Shown one piece after another: positions 30,262-38,469 of a stretch of DNA of 64,000 bases (the stretch's first letter is position 1; each line of letters opens with the position of its first letter). Under the pieces are notes generated by a model, which worked only from the letters and a program-made list of their open reading frames with translations, had not been told where the DNA came from and searched no databases. The translations under genes were made by a program, and so were the position numbers. The stretch is from positions 930,001 to 994,000 of the forward strand of contig NZ_VOBA01000001.1 in assembly GCF_008369165.1 (NCBI RefSeq), written 5' to 3'. The stretch comes from Dietzia sp. ANT_WB102 (GTDB lineage: Bacteria > Actinomycetota > Actinomycetes > Mycobacteriales > Mycobacteriaceae).

Positions 30262-31737
30262 ATGACAACTCGGAATGCCGAGGTGGCTCTCGCCGATTCG
30301 GACCACAGGTTCTTCGGCCATCCACTCGGATTGGCGAACCTGTCGGGCATCGAGCTGTGGGAGCGGTTCAGCTTCTACGGCATGCAGGGACTGCTGGCCT
30401 ACTACATCTATTACGCGGTCGGTGACGGCGGTCTCGGCTACTCCGAGCAGATCGCGGCTTCGATCGTCGGTGCGTACGGCGGTCTGGTGTACGCGTCCGC
30501 GATCCTGGGCGGCTGGATCTCCGATCGCCTGTTCGGTGCGGAACGGACCCTCTTCGGCGCGGCCGTCTTCATCATGCTCGGCCACTTGTCGCTGGCTCTC
30601 GTACCCGGCCCCATCGGACTGGGGATCGGCCTGGTGTTCGTGGGTGTCGGGGCGGGCACCCTCAAGGCCACGACCTCGACGGTGGTCGGCGACATGTATC
30701 GCCGTGACGACGACCGACGCGACGCCGCCTTCTCCATCTACTACATGGCGGTGAACATCGGCGGCCTGGCCGGCCCGCTGATCACCGGGGCGCTGTGGAA
30801 AACCCACGGGTTCCACTGGGGCTTCGGTGCCGCGGCCGCGGGAATGGCAGTAGGGCTCATCCAGTATGTTGCGATGCGAGGCGCCACCCTCAAGGGTGTC
30901 GGCGCGACCGTCCCCGACCCACTCCCGCGGGCGCAGCGCGTGCGCTCCCTGGGGATCGGCGCGGTCGTGGTGGTGCTCGTCGTGGTGGCATTGGCTACGG
31001 GTCTGGTGCCGTTGGAATCGCTGGCCAACATCGTCACCGCCATTGCGGTGGTGGGTGCGATCGCCTTGTTCGGGCTCCTCATCAGCAGCCCGAAGACCGA
31101 GCCGGAGGAGCGCAGCCGGGTGATCGCCTTCATCCCGATGTTCGTGGCTTCGGTGGCGTTCTGGGCCCTGTTCCAGCAGCAGTTCACGGTGATCGCGATC
31201 TATTCGGACCAGCGCCTGGACCGAAATTTGGGCGGCTGGGAGATGCCGGCGAGCTGGGTGCAATCGATCAACCCGCTGTTCATCATCATCTTCGCCGCCG
31301 TGTTCGCCGCGTTGTGGGTCAAGCTCGGTAGTCGTCAGCCCTCGAGCCCGATCAAGTTCGCCCTGGCAAATCTCATCATGGGCATCGCGTACCTGGTGTT
31401 CCTGTTCTTCGTCGGCAGTACCGCGACCCCGCTCCTGGGCCTCGTCGGGATCCTGTTCCTGTTCACGATGGCGGAGCTGCTGCTCTCGCCAGTCGGGCAG
31501 TCACTGTCGACCAAGCTCGCACCGGGGGCGTTCAAGACGCAGATGGTGGCGCTGTTCTTCCTCAGCGTCTCGATCGGTAGTGCCCTGTCCGGTGTCCTCG
31601 CCGGATACTACGACCCGAACGACGCCGGGGCCGAGCGCAGCTACTTCCTGGTGTTGGGTGTCGCGTCGATCGTCCTGGCGGGGATCATGGCCGCGCTGTC
31701 GCCGTGGATCAAGAAGAAGATGATGGGCGTACGCTGA
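30262..31737 (+). CDS. POT/PTR2-family proton-coupled oligopeptide transporter
   Basis: This is an MFS peptide symporter of 491 residues with about 12-14 TM helices. The POT signature is complete: the ExxER motif (Glu31-x2-Glu34-Arg35 in IELWERFSFYG) for proton coupling, GQxxx-like YGGLVYASAILGGWISDR in the A-motif, and the PTR2 pattern YMAVNIGGLAGPLI. FAALFQQQFTV is the conserved region in TM7 (here VAFWALFQQQF). It imports di- and tripeptides. ATG 30262 has AGGGGTGA 10 nt upstream. A possible CCCTGG (30211) to CCAGGG (30242) pairing could mask that site. A strong terminator follows at 31756. It is divergent from the CorC pair. Confidence 0.92.
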   Translation: MTTRNAEVALADSDHRFFGHPLGLANLSGIELWERFSFYGMQGLLAYYIYYAVGDGGLGYSEQIAASIVGAYGGLVYASAILGGWISDRLFGAERTLFGAAVFIMLGHLSLALVPGPIGLGIGLVFVGVGAGTLKATTSTVVGDMYRRDDDRRDAAFSIYYMAVNIGGLAGPLITGALWKTHGFHWGFGAAAAGMAVGLIQYVAMRGATLKGVGATVPDPLPRAQRVRSLGIGAVVVVLVVVALATGLVPLESLANIVTAIAVVGAIALFGLLISSPKTEPEERSRVIAFIPMFVASVAFWALFQQQFTVIAIYSDQRLDRNLGGWEMPASWVQSINPLFIIIFAAVFAALWVKLGSRQPSSPIKFALANLIMGIAYLVFLFFVGSTATPLLGLVGILFLFTMAELLLSPVGQSLSTKLAPGAFKTQMVALFFLSVSIGSALSGVLAGYYDPNDAGAERSYFLVLGVASIVLAGIMAALSPWIKKKMMGVR

Positions 31738-31755
31738 CGCCCCCACGATGTGGCA

Positions 31756-31786
31756 GCGACCACCGAGCGAATCGCTCGGTGGTCGC
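31756..31786 (+). terminator. Strong hairpin terminator after POT gene
   Basis: GCGACCACCGAGCGA and TCGCTCGGTGGTCGC are perfectly complementary around a single central A (a 13-bp stem in practice). It is followed by GGTCATTT and lies 19 nt after the stop codon. Confidence 0.75.
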
Positions 31787-31802
31787 GGTCATTTCAGGGC
31801 TG

Positions 31803-31846
31803 ACTTGCGGGTCAGCCGGGGAGAACTTGCGGGTCAGCCGGGGAGA
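31803..31846. repeat. Two-copy 22-bp perfect tandem repeat
   Basis: The 22-bp unit ACTTGCGGGTCAGCCGGGGA plus GA is present twice, with no mismatch, at 31803-31824 and 31825-31846. It lies between the POT terminator and the end of the L,D-transpeptidase gene. Unit ends contain GGTCAGCC and GGGGAGA, with no symmetry, so it looks like a recent local duplication. Confidence 0.8.
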
Positions 31847-31856
31847 ATCCGCCGGA

Positions 31857-33119
31857 TCAGGCGGCTGATCCGGTCTGCCAGACCTCCCACGGGACCGACC
31901 AGTCACCGTTCTGCCAGACGCCGAGCTCCGGCCCGCCCGTGCCCCTGACCTCCACGACATCGCCGGTCACGGCCTGATCGAAGTACCACTTCGCGTTGGT
32001 CGGAGCCAGGTTGAGGCAGCCGTGCGAGGTGTTGGTGTTGCCCTGCGCCCACATCGACGACTCGAGCGCGTGGAAATAGATGCCGTCGTTGGTCAGACGC
32101 ACGCCGTGGTCGACGGTCACCCGGTAGCCGGCGGACAGCGGAAGCCCGTACGTGGTGGAGTCCATCTCCACGGAGCTGGACTTGTCGAGCACGGTGTATT
32201 TGCCCGGCTGGGTCCAGAAGTGCATGGTCACGTTGCCGTAGGTTGCCCAGCCGCCCTTGCCCATGGAGGTCGGCATGGTCTTGACCAGCTCCCGGTTGTG
32301 GAACACGGAGACGGTTTTGGTGGCGTCGTCGGCGATCGTGACCCGGCGCTCACCGATCGTGAAGTCGGCCTCGGTGTTCTCGCCGCCCCATTGGCCGCCG
32401 CCGAGCTCGCGACCCTCGACGTCCAGTTCGACCTGTACCCGGGTGCCGGGCTCGTAATAGTCACGAGGCCGCCAGTGGGCAGTCGAGTCGTTGAGCCAGA
32501 ACCAGTTGCCCTCGACCGCGGGGGTCGTCGTGACGATCATGTGCTTCTCCGCCTCGTCGCGGTCCGCGATCGGCTGGTCGAACCTGGCTGCGATGATCAT
32601 CCCGACGCCGTACTCGCGATCGGACTCGAGAGCGGCCCCACCGGAGGTGACGAGGCTGGGCGTGACGATTGCCTGCGGGTTGGCCATGGTGAACGTGCGA
32701 GTGTCCGTCTTGCTGCCGCCGACCGCGCCCTCGTAGGTGATCTCGAGCGTGTAGGTGCGCCCGTATCCGAGCGTGACCGCAGGTTCCCACTGCGATCCGT
32801 CGCGTGCGAGCTCGCCCTCGATCTCCTTGCCGGCGTCGTTGGTCAGCACGGCGTTCGTGATAGTGCCGTTCTCGACGGTGGCCCGGACACCGTCCACCAC
32901 GGCGACTTCCGTGGCGCCGTCGGGCGGGGTCACCTTCACGGTGGCGGGGGCGGGTGCCTGGGAGGCCGGCGTAGTCGGGGTCGTCTCTCCGGCGGAGCCG
33001 GTGGGCAGGGCGATCGTGCACCCCGCGGCGGCGAGTATCAGCGCGAGGAGTCCGGCGATCAGGGCGAGGGGGACCAGTACCGACGGGCGAGACCGGGTTC
33101 CAGACCTGGACAAGGACAT
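31857..33119 (-). CDS. L,D-transpeptidase lipoprotein (LdtMt2-like)
   Basis: This wall enzyme makes 3-3 crosslinks between meso-DAP residues. The 420-residue protein has a lipobox AAAGC (Cys34), a Ser/Thr/Pro-rich linker, two Ig-like domains (about 70-260), and a YkuD catalytic domain (about 265-390) with SHGCLNLAP: His366, Gly367 and catalytic Cys368. A C-terminal extension (Trp-rich, WQNGDWSVPWEVWQ) packs on the domain as in LdtMt2 (Rv2518c). A CGGAG ribosome binding site lies 6 nt before ATG. Homopolymer tracts A7 and G8 (plus strand 33135-33149) sit just upstream in the leader. It acts with the PBP lipoprotein in peptidoglycan remodelling. Confidence 0.92.
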   Translation of the reverse strand: MSLSRSGTRSRPSVLVPLALIAGLLALILAAAGCTIALPTGSAGETTPTTPASQAPAPATVKVTPPDGATEVAVVDGVRATVENGTITNAVLTNDAGKEIEGELARDGSQWEPAVTLGYGRTYTLEITYEGAVGGSKTDTRTFTMANPQAIVTPSLVTSGGAALESDREYGVGMIIAARFDQPIADRDEAEKHMIVTTTPAVEGNWFWLNDSTAHWRPRDYYEPGTRVQVELDVEGRELGGGQWGGENTEADFTIGERRVTIADDATKTVSVFHNRELVKTMPTSMGKGGWATYGNVTMHFWTQPGKYTVLDKSSSVEMDSTTYGLPLSAGYRVTVDHGVRLTNDGIYFHALESSMWAQGNTNTSHGCLNLAPTNAKWYFDQAVTGDVVEVRGTGGPELGVWQNGDWSVPWEVWQTGSAA

Positions 33120-33134
33120 GCGTGACTCCGAAGC

Positions 33135-33149
33135 AAAAAAAGGGGGGGG
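33135..33149. repeat. Homopolymer tracts A7-G8 in ldt leader
   Basis: Seven A (33135-33141) abut eight G (33142-33149), 16-30 nt upstream of the ldt start codon and adjacent to its ribosome binding site. On the transcribed strand this is C8-T7. Such tracts are prone to slippage and can vary spacing or leader structure, so phase-variable expression is possible. Confidence 0.6.
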
Positions 33150-33352
33150 CACCGGTGAATCCCGGCTTATGTCCACATGATGCACTCCGGGTCCGACACG
33201 GAGCCAATCGCCGGGCGCGGGGAGTTCGGGTCGTTGTGGAGTTGTGACCGCAGTCGAACACTCAGCGTGGAAATTCGGTGATTTGCGTCGCAAAGGCCCG
33301 GCAGACGGGCACTCGCGCGCGCTCCCCACCGCAGACGCGTACAACGGAAGTC

Positions 33353-34015
33353 ATGAGTATCGACAAACCAGTGACCATCATCGGCGGGCACGGAAAGATC
33401 GCGCTCCGTGCGGCCAAGATCCTGTCCGAGGCGGGGGACGAGGTGTTCTCGGTGATCCGCAATCCCGACCAGGCCGACGACATTCGTGCGGCGGGGGCGA
33501 TCCCTGTCGTCGCAGACGTCGAGGCCCTCGACGTCGAGGGGCTGCGCGAGGTCGTGCGCGGCAGCGGTTCGGTGGTCTGGTCCGCCGGCGCAGGCGGCGG
33601 AAATCCCGACCGCACCTACGCGGTGGACCGCGACGCCGCGATCCGCTCGATGGACGCAAGTGTCGCCGAGGGCGTCGAGCGCTACGTCATGGTTTCCTAC
33701 GATGGCGCGGGCCCCGAACACGGTGTCCCGGAGGACAACTCGTTCTTCCCATATGCGGAGGCGAAGGCCGCCGCCGACAGCCACCTCCGCGACTCGGATC
33801 TGGGGTGGACGATCCTGGGTCCGGGCGCGCTGACCGACGAACCGGGCGGTGAGACGATCGGTGTGGGGCCGGGCAAGCGTGAGGACCGTGCGACCAGTCG
33901 CGACGCCGTCGCAGCTGTCATCGCCGCCGTATTGCGTCGCCCCGACACCGTCCACCGCACCATCGAGTTCTCGGACGGTGAGATGCCGATCGGTGAGGCG
34001 CTGACGAGGGAATGA
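33353..34015 (+). CDS. NAD(P)-binding SDR-like protein (atypical SDR5)
   Basis: The 220-residue atypical short-chain dehydrogenase has a Rossmann motif GGHGKIAL (about 10-17), IRNPDQ after beta-2, VVWSAGAGGGNP, and a Tyr in VMVSYDGAG with a downstream Lys (AEAKAAADSHL) that resembles the catalytic set of SDR5/NmrA-like epimerases. Family members include NAD(P)H-sensing proteins and putative NAD-dependent epimerases. The activity is unknown. The start is ATG 33353, 7 nt after TACAAC, probably leaderless. It is divergent from ldt and followed by a small membrane protein. Confidence 0.78.
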   Translation: MSIDKPVTIIGGHGKIALRAAKILSEAGDEVFSVIRNPDQADDIRAAGAIPVVADVEALDVEGLREVVRGSGSVVWSAGAGGGNPDRTYAVDRDAAIRSMDASVAEGVERYVMVSYDGAGPEHGVPEDNSFFPYAEAKAAADSHLRDSDLGWTILGPGALTDEPGGETIGVGPGKREDRATSRDAVAAVIAAVLRRPDTVHRTIEFSDGEMPIGEALTRE

Positions 34016-34037
34016 CCCGCGGGGTTACCCTCGTCGC

Positions 34038-34475
34038 GTGAGGATCCTCGTGGGTGGTTCGTGGATCACTGTGATCTGCGCGCTGCTCACCGCGCTGTGG
34101 AGCGTGCCCCAATACCTGCTCGACGGCACGGTCGCACTCAGTGCCCACCCGCTGTTCGTGGTGCTGTTCCTGTTTCCGTCCCAGATCGGTGTGCCGGTGT
34201 GCCTGCTCGTGGCACTCAACTCGCTGCTGATGGCGATCCGCCGACAACTCACCACGAACCCTCGGCGGTTCCTCGCGGGCGGGCAACTGATCACGGTCGT
34301 GATGCTGGGGATCTGCGCCGCGCTGCTGATCTTGCCCGTCACGTTCGGTCTCGAGTTCATCGTCATGGCACTGGCGTTCCAGATCGGCCAGGTGATCGTC
34401 GCGTTGGGGCTGGCCATGCACCTGCTGCGGCGCCGACGCCACCAGCGTGAGGCGGAGGGCGCTCGCGCACGCTGA
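34038..34475 (+). CDS. Small integral membrane protein, hypothetical
   Basis: The 145-residue protein has about four predicted TM helices (near 5-27, 37-60, 82-102 and 107-130) and a short basic, Arg-rich C-terminal tail (RRRRHQREAEGARAR). It has no known domain and no Cys. The start is GTG at 34038, supported by TACCCT 6 nt upstream with no ribosome binding site. It follows the SDR-like gene by 22 bp but appears to have its own promoter. It is a membrane protein of unknown function. I see no transport signature. Confidence 0.6.
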   Translation: MRILVGGSWITVICALLTALWSVPQYLLDGTVALSAHPLFVVLFLFPSQIGVPVCLLVALNSLLMAIRRQLTTNPRRFLAGGQLITVVMLGICAALLILPVTFGLEFIVMALAFQIGQVIVALGLAMHLLRRRRHQREAEGARAR

Positions 34476-34506
34476 CCGACTGACACCCCACTGACGGGCT
34501 GACACT

Positions 34507-35481
34507 ATGGACCGCATGCGTGCCATTCACATCTCCAGTCATGACGGCCCCACTGCTCTCGAGGTCGTCGACGTTCCCGAACCCGAGGCGGGCGCCGTGC
34601 TCATCGACGTCCACGCCGCGGGGGTGACCTTCCCGGAGGTGCTGCAAACCCGCGGGAAGTACCAGATCTCGCCGCCGCTTCCGTTCGTCCCCGGTTCGGA
34701 GGTCGCGGGCGTTGTGCGTTCGGCACCCGAGAGCTCGGGCTTCGTCGCCGGTGACCGCGTGTGCGCGTTCCCCGGTCTGGGCGGCTTCGCCGAGGTGGTC
34801 TCCACCGACCCCGGTCAGGTGTTCCGCCTGCCCGACAGCCTGAGCTTCGCGCAGGGCGCCTCGATCCCCATGAACGTGCTCACCGTCCACTTCGCGCTGG
34901 CCCACCGGGGGCGGCTACAGGCCGGCGAGACGGTGCTGGTCCACGGCGCGGGCGGCGGTATCGGCATCGCGGCCACACAGTTCGCGACCGCGATGGGCGC
35001 CCGCGTCATCGCAGTGGCGTCGACGCACGAGAAGCGGGACCTGGCACTGCGGGCAGGTGCGACCGACGCCATCGCTCCGGAGGGCTTCAAGGACGCCGCG
35101 AAGGAGCTCACGGATGGGAAGGGCGTCGACATCGTCGTCGACCCCGTGGGCGGGGACCGGTTCACCGACTCCATCCGCGCTCTCGGTCAGGAGGGTCGCA
35201 TCCTCATCATCGGGTTCACCGGCGGCGAGATCCCCACCGTCAAGGTCAACCGCCTGCTGCTGGGCAACAAGAGCGCCGTCGGTGTGGGCTGGGGTGAGTA
35301 CTGGATGTCCAACCCCGGCTACCTGCAGAAGCAGTGGGCCGAGGTCGAGCCGCTGCTGGCCGCGGGCAAGCTCGACCCGCTCGTAGGCGCCGAGTTCCCC
35401 CTCGAGCGGGCCGCGGAGGCGCTGCAACTCATGGACGGCCGGGGCGCGGTCGGCAAGATCGTGCTGACCACCGGCCGCTGA
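34507..35481 (+). CDS. NADPH:quinone oxidoreductase (zinc-free MDR family)
   Basis: The 324-residue medium-chain dehydrogenase has a GroES-like N-terminal domain (1-120) and a Rossmann domain with HGAGGGIGIAATQFA (about 142-156). It lacks the Cys/His zinc ligands of alcohol dehydrogenases, so it belongs to the quinone oxidoreductase/zeta-crystallin branch. Typical segments are RGKYQISPPLPFVPGSEVAG and a C-terminal LLLGNKSAVGVGWGEY. It probably reduces quinones or enals. The start is ambiguous: ATG 34507 or ATG 34516. CACTAT 7 nt before 34516 would make the latter leaderless. It converges on the aminotransferase gene 7 bp away. Confidence 0.85.
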   Translation: MDRMRAIHISSHDGPTALEVVDVPEPEAGAVLIDVHAAGVTFPEVLQTRGKYQISPPLPFVPGSEVAGVVRSAPESSGFVAGDRVCAFPGLGGFAEVVSTDPGQVFRLPDSLSFAQGASIPMNVLTVHFALAHRGRLQAGETVLVHGAGGGIGIAATQFATAMGARVIAVASTHEKRDLALRAGATDAIAPEGFKDAAKELTDGKGVDIVVDPVGGDRFTDSIRALGQEGRILIIGFTGGEIPTVKVNRLLLGNKSAVGVGWGEYWMSNPGYLQKQWAEVEPLLAAGKLDPLVGAEFPLERAAEALQLMDGRGAVGKIVLTTGR

Positions 35482-35488
35482 CCACTGA

Positions 35489-36649
35489 CTAGTCCTGCAG
35501 CGTCCGCAGCCGCCGACCGGCCTCATCGAGCACCACGGGACGCTTGCAGAACGCGAACCGCACCAGGTGGGACCAGTCGCTGGAGAACACGTCGGTGAAC
35601 GGCGCGAACGGCACCGCCGCCACCCCGATCTGTTCGGGTAGTTCCAGGCACCAGGCCGCCGCGTTCGTCACCCCGAGGGGGCGCGGGTCGGCGGTGAGGA
35701 AGTACGTACCCTGCGCGACGACGAGGTCGAACCCGACCCCGGTCAGGGTCTCCGCCAGCTGGTCCCGCCGAGTCTGCATGTCCTGTCGCAGACCGGAGAT
35801 CCAGCCCTGCTCGTGACGCAGCGCGTGCGCCACGCCCAGCTGTAACGGCGAGGCGACAGTGAAGCTCATGTACTGCCTCGCGGTGCGCGCGCCCGCCACG
35901 AGGTCCGCCGGACCGGTGAGCCACCCGATCTTCCAGCCGGTGCAGTTGAGCAACTTGCCGGCGCTGGAGATGCGCAGGGTCCGCTCCGCCATCCCGGGCA
36001 GCGTTGCGATCGACACGTGCTCCACCCCGTCGTAGGTGAGGTGCGCGTACACCTCGTCGGAGATGGCGATCGCGTCGAATTCGTGGCACAGCGCGGCGAT
36101 CTGCTCGAGATCCTCGCGGGGCAGGACGGCCCCGGTGGGATTGTGAGGCGTATTCACCAGCACTGCCCGAGTGCGAGGAGAGAACGCATCCCGCAGCGAG
36201 TCCACATCGAGTCGGACAGTGCCGCCCGAGCGGACCATTCTCGCGGCGCGACGGGTGGCGCCAGCCATCGCCACCGTGGCGGCGTAGGAGTCGTAATACG
36301 GTTCGATCACGACTACCTCGTCGTCGTGCTCCACCAGTCCCATCACGGAGGCGGCGATGGCCTCGGTCGCGCCGACCGTCACCAACACCTCGGTGTCGGG
36401 GTCGTGGACCAGGCCGGTGTGAGCGGTCTCGTGATCGGCGGCAGCCTGCCGCAGTTCGGGGGTACCGATGCCGGGCGGGTACTGGTTATGGCCCTCGCGC
36501 ATGGCGCGCGTCGCCGCCTCGATCATCGCCTCCGGGCCGTCGGTGTCGGGGAAACCCTGGCCCAGGTTGATGGCGTCGAACCGCGCGGCCAGCCGGGTGA
36601 CCTCCGAGAAGATCGTCGTAGCGTGGGGTCGGAGTCTGCGGACCGTCAT
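35489..36649 (-). CDS. dapC: PLP-dependent aminotransferase, DapC-like
   Basis: This is a class I/II aminotransferase closely resembling the M. tuberculosis succinyl-DAP aminotransferase DapC (Rv0858c) in NLGQGFPDxxGP (28-39), QYPPG, TVGATEAIAA and SSAGKxxNCTGWKIGW with PLP Lys232. At 386 residues it is full length. Asn/Pro of VNTPHNPTG and Arg near the C-terminus (LVRFAFCKR) are present. In the succinylase branch DapC makes N-succinyl-LL-DAP, so with dapA it serves peptidoglycan and lysine synthesis. A methionine or kynurenine aminotransferase role is the main alternative. The start follows TAGGCT by 6 nt (leaderless). It diverges from the Rieske gene. Confidence 0.82.
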   Translation of the reverse strand: MTVRRLRPHATTIFSEVTRLAARFDAINLGQGFPDTDGPEAMIEAATRAMREGHNQYPPGIGTPELRQAAADHETAHTGLVHDPDTEVLVTVGATEAIAASVMGLVEHDDEVVVIEPYYDSYAATVAMAGATRRAARMVRSGGTVRLDVDSLRDAFSPRTRAVLVNTPHNPTGAVLPREDLEQIAALCHEFDAIAISDEVYAHLTYDGVEHVSIATLPGMAERTLRISSAGKLLNCTGWKIGWLTGPADLVAGARTARQYMSFTVASPLQLGVAHALRHEQGWISGLRQDMQTRRDQLAETLTGVGFDLVVAQGTYFLTADPRPLGVTNAAAWCLELPEQIGVAAVPFAPFTDVFSSDWSHLVRFAFCKRPVVLDEAGRRLRTLQD

Positions 36650-36655
36650 GCGGGC

Positions 36656-36661
36656 AGCCTA
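36656..36661 (-). promoter_or_regulatory. Probable -10 box for leaderless dapC
   Basis: On the minus strand TAGGCT is followed by 6 nt and the ATG at 36649. No ribosome binding site is present. Confidence 0.45.
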
Positions 36662-36714
36662 GGTGGACTCGCCGGATGTGGCGCGGGGCCGGCGGCCGAG
36701 GCCGCGCCAGCCGA

Positions 36715-36720
36715 TACCAT
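36715..36720 (+). promoter_or_regulatory. Probable -10 box for leaderless Rieske gene
   Basis: TACCAT is followed by 7 nt and the ATG at 36728. This supports 36728 over the in-frame ATG at 36719, which overlaps the box itself. Confidence 0.5.
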
Positions 36721-36727
36721 GGTGGCC

Positions 36728-37225
36728 ATGACCGAGCCCCTCGCCGCCACGTCCGCCTCGATCGGTGGAGCCGCCGCCGACGGCCCGGCCACCACGGTCG
36801 GGCCGTGTACCCAGCGTCGCGCCGTGCTGGCAGCGCTACCCGGAATCTTCCTGCTGCCGGGCATCGCCTCAGCGTGTGGCATGACCGAGCCGCCGCAACC
36901 CGCGTCGACGGTGCAGCAGACCACCACGGTTCCCGCGATCACGATTCCGGCCGCGGAGATCCCGCCGGGCACGGCGAAGCAGTTCAAGGACGGCGAGTCC
37001 ACGGTGATCGTCGCGCAGCCCGTCGAGGGCAAGTTCGTCGCCTACTCGGCCCGCTGCACCCACCAGGGCGGAGTGGTCCAGGTGGTGAAGGGCATGACCC
37101 TGCGCTGCCCGCTCCACGGCGCCGAGTACGACGCCACCGACGGCCGCAACACCCTCGCCCCGGCCCCGCGCCCGCTCGACGCGATCTCGGTGAGCGAGTC
37201 CGGCGGCCAGCTCACCCTCGGCTGA
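36728..37225 (+). CDS. Tat-type Rieske [2Fe-2S] lipoprotein
   Basis: The 165-residue exported iron-sulfur protein has twin Arg29-Arg30 before the hydrophobic core (RRAVLAALPGIFLLP) and a lipobox ASAC (Cys50), consistent with a Tat-exported lipoprotein. A Thr/Pro-rich linker then leads to a compact Rieske domain. Cluster ligands are Cys110-Thr-His112 (CTHQGG) and Cys127-Pro-Leu-His130 (CPLHG). No oxygenase or cytochrome partner adjoins it, so the electron partner is unknown. It is too short to be a cytochrome bc1 QcrA protein. It might supply electrons to a surface oxidoreductase such as the molybdenum enzyme. That is conjecture. Confidence 0.88.
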   Translation: MTEPLAATSASIGGAAADGPATTVGPCTQRRAVLAALPGIFLLPGIASACGMTEPPQPASTVQQTTTVPAITIPAAEIPPGTAKQFKDGESTVIVAQPVEGKFVAYSARCTHQGGVVQVVKGMTLRCPLHGAEYDATDGRNTLAPAPRPLDAISVSESGGQLTLG

Positions 37226-37414
37226 CGCCCCACCCGCACCGCGCCCCACTCGCGCCGCGTGGCCTCCGCCCGACCGCCGCGCCGCGTGGAGTCGCTGCGC
37301 GCAGTGTTTTCCCAGGTGCGCCTCGCGAGAACGATGACTGAGTGACTCCGCGTACCGCGCGCCTCGCCGCGCCTCGCCGCGAACCCCGCCGCGGGCGAGG
37401 CCAGCCCCCTGAAG
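37226..37414. other. Intergenic region without a gene
   Basis: GC-rich sequence after the Rieske gene holds a tandem duplicate of GCCTCGCCGC (37361-37380) and no convincing ORF or RNA gene. The promoter and FMN riboswitch of ribM follow it. Confidence 0.5.
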
Positions 37415-37443
37415 TTGCGACCTGCTGCGCCGCAGAGTAAAGA
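37415..37443 (+). promoter_or_regulatory. Sigma-A-type promoter of ribM
   Basis: TTGCGA (37415-37420), a 17-nt spacer and TAAAGA (37438-37443) form a standard housekeeping promoter. The predicted start at about 37450 is immediately before the riboswitch, as expected. Confidence 0.65.
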
Positions 37444-37452
37444 TGGAAACAC

Positions 37453-37639
37453 GTTCTCAGGGCGGGGTGAAACTCCCCACCGGCGGTGATGTCATCGGTC
37501 CCATGACCGGCGACGAGCCCGCGAGCGCCCCGCACGCGCGGTGCGGCCAGACAGTAGATCCGGCCCCACCAGACGAGTGGGGGTCAGCAGACCCGGTGTG
37601 ATCCCGGGGCCGACGGTCATAGTCCGGATGGAAGAGAAC
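37453..37639 (+). promoter_or_regulatory. FMN riboswitch (RFN element)
   Basis: The leader carries the conserved FMN aptamer: GTTCTCAGGGCGGGGTGAAA at its 5' end, CCCCACCGGCGGTGAT, GAGCCCGCGAGC, GGTCAGCAGACCCGGTGTGAT, GGGGCCGACGGTCATAGTCC and the closing GGATGGAAGAGAAC, whose GAGAAC pairs with the 5' GTTCTC. FMN binding represses the downstream gene. The 105-nt stretch before the ATG and the ribosome binding site GAAAGGGG would be the expression platform, most likely controlling translation because no clear terminator is seen. Confidence 0.97.
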
Positions 37640-37743
37640 CTCGCGTCACCCGACGCGGCCTCGGTCGATGCCGACCGTGGTCGGACGGGGGTCGTGTCAC
37701 AAGCCCTGGGCCGTCTGTGTAGAGCCCGTGAAAGGGGCACACG

Positions 37744-38469
37744 ATGAGCCTTCTCGTCTCATTCCTCGACGCGCAGTTGGTGATCGGCGGAGTTCCGATC
37801 CTGTGGCGTGAGATCGTCGGAAACGTTTTCGGCCTGGCGGCAGCTGTCGGAGGCATGCGCCGCGTGGTGTGGGCCTGGCCGGTGGGGATCGTCGGCAACC
37901 TCACCCTGCTGACCGTCTTCCTCGGTGGCGTCTTCCATACCCCGCAGGACGTGGACCTCTACGGTCAGGCCGGTCGGCAGGTCATGTTCCTCGCGGTCGG
38001 CGTCTACGGATGGTGGCGCTGGTCGCGGGACAAGCGGGTGAACGCGACGCTGCCCGGCGGCGCGGCCGTCGACGCGGTTGCGGTCCACCCGCACTGGGCC
38101 ACGGGGCAGCAACGGGCCGGGCTCGTCGTCGGCATGGTGGCCGGCACCCTGGTCTTCGGGTGGATCTTCACCGAGCTCGGCTCGTGGGGTCCGTGGGCCG
38201 ATGCGTGGATCTTCACCGGCTCGATCCTGGCCACGTACGGGATGGCGCGCGGGTGGACGGAGTTCTGGTTGCTGTGGATCGGGGTCGACGTCGTGGGCGT
38301 GCCGCTGCTGCTCAAGGCCGGTTACTACCCGTCGGCGGCGCTGTACTTGGTGTACGCGGCGTTCGTCATCTGGGGCTTCGTGGTGTGGTGGCGCGTGGAC
38401 CTGTCCGAGCGGGCGGCCGCGGCCGGCCCTAGCGACCGGGCGGGGGACCGGCAGCCGCAGGCCGTGTAG
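37744..38469 (+). CDS. ribM: Riboflavin transporter RibM (PnuX), PnuC family
   Basis: RibM imports riboflavin. The 241-residue membrane protein has about seven TM helices and the PnuC-family core: GNVFGLAAAVGG, VWAWPVGIVGNLTLLTVFLGG, DLYGQAGRQVMFLAVGVYGWWRW, and the WIFTGSILATYGMARGWTEFWLLWIGVD region. The FMN riboswitch upstream identifies the substrate as riboflavin and not nicotinamide riboside. GAAAGGGG lies 8 nt before the ATG. The C-terminal tail is polar (residues about 215-241). Its 3' end overlaps the convergent MFS gene by 41 bp, an unusually deep overlap. Confidence 0.92.
   Translation: MSLLVSFLDAQLVIGGVPILWREIVGNVFGLAAAVGGMRRVVWAWPVGIVGNLTLLTVFLGGVFHTPQDVDLYGQAGRQVMFLAVGVYGWWRWSRDKRVNATLPGGAAVDAVAVHPHWATGQQRAGLVVGMVAGTLVFGWIFTELGSWGPWADAWIFTGSILATYGMARGWTEFWLLWIGVDVVGVPLLLKAGYYPSAALYLVYAAFVIWGFVVWWRVDLSERAAAAGPSDRAGDRQPQAV

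Noticed and set aside
33243-33258. TGTGACCGCAGTCGAA, an 8/10 CRP/GlxR match between ldt and the SDR-like gene
   Set aside because: The right half is poor (TCGAA) and it lies 95 nt from the start. Matches this weak are expected by chance.
36017-36727. Upstream in-frame extension of the Rieske gene reading over the dapC gene
   Set aside because: The extended peptide is antisense to a well-supported aminotransferase and has no similarity. The -10 box and Tat/lipobox start at 36728 settle the N-terminus.
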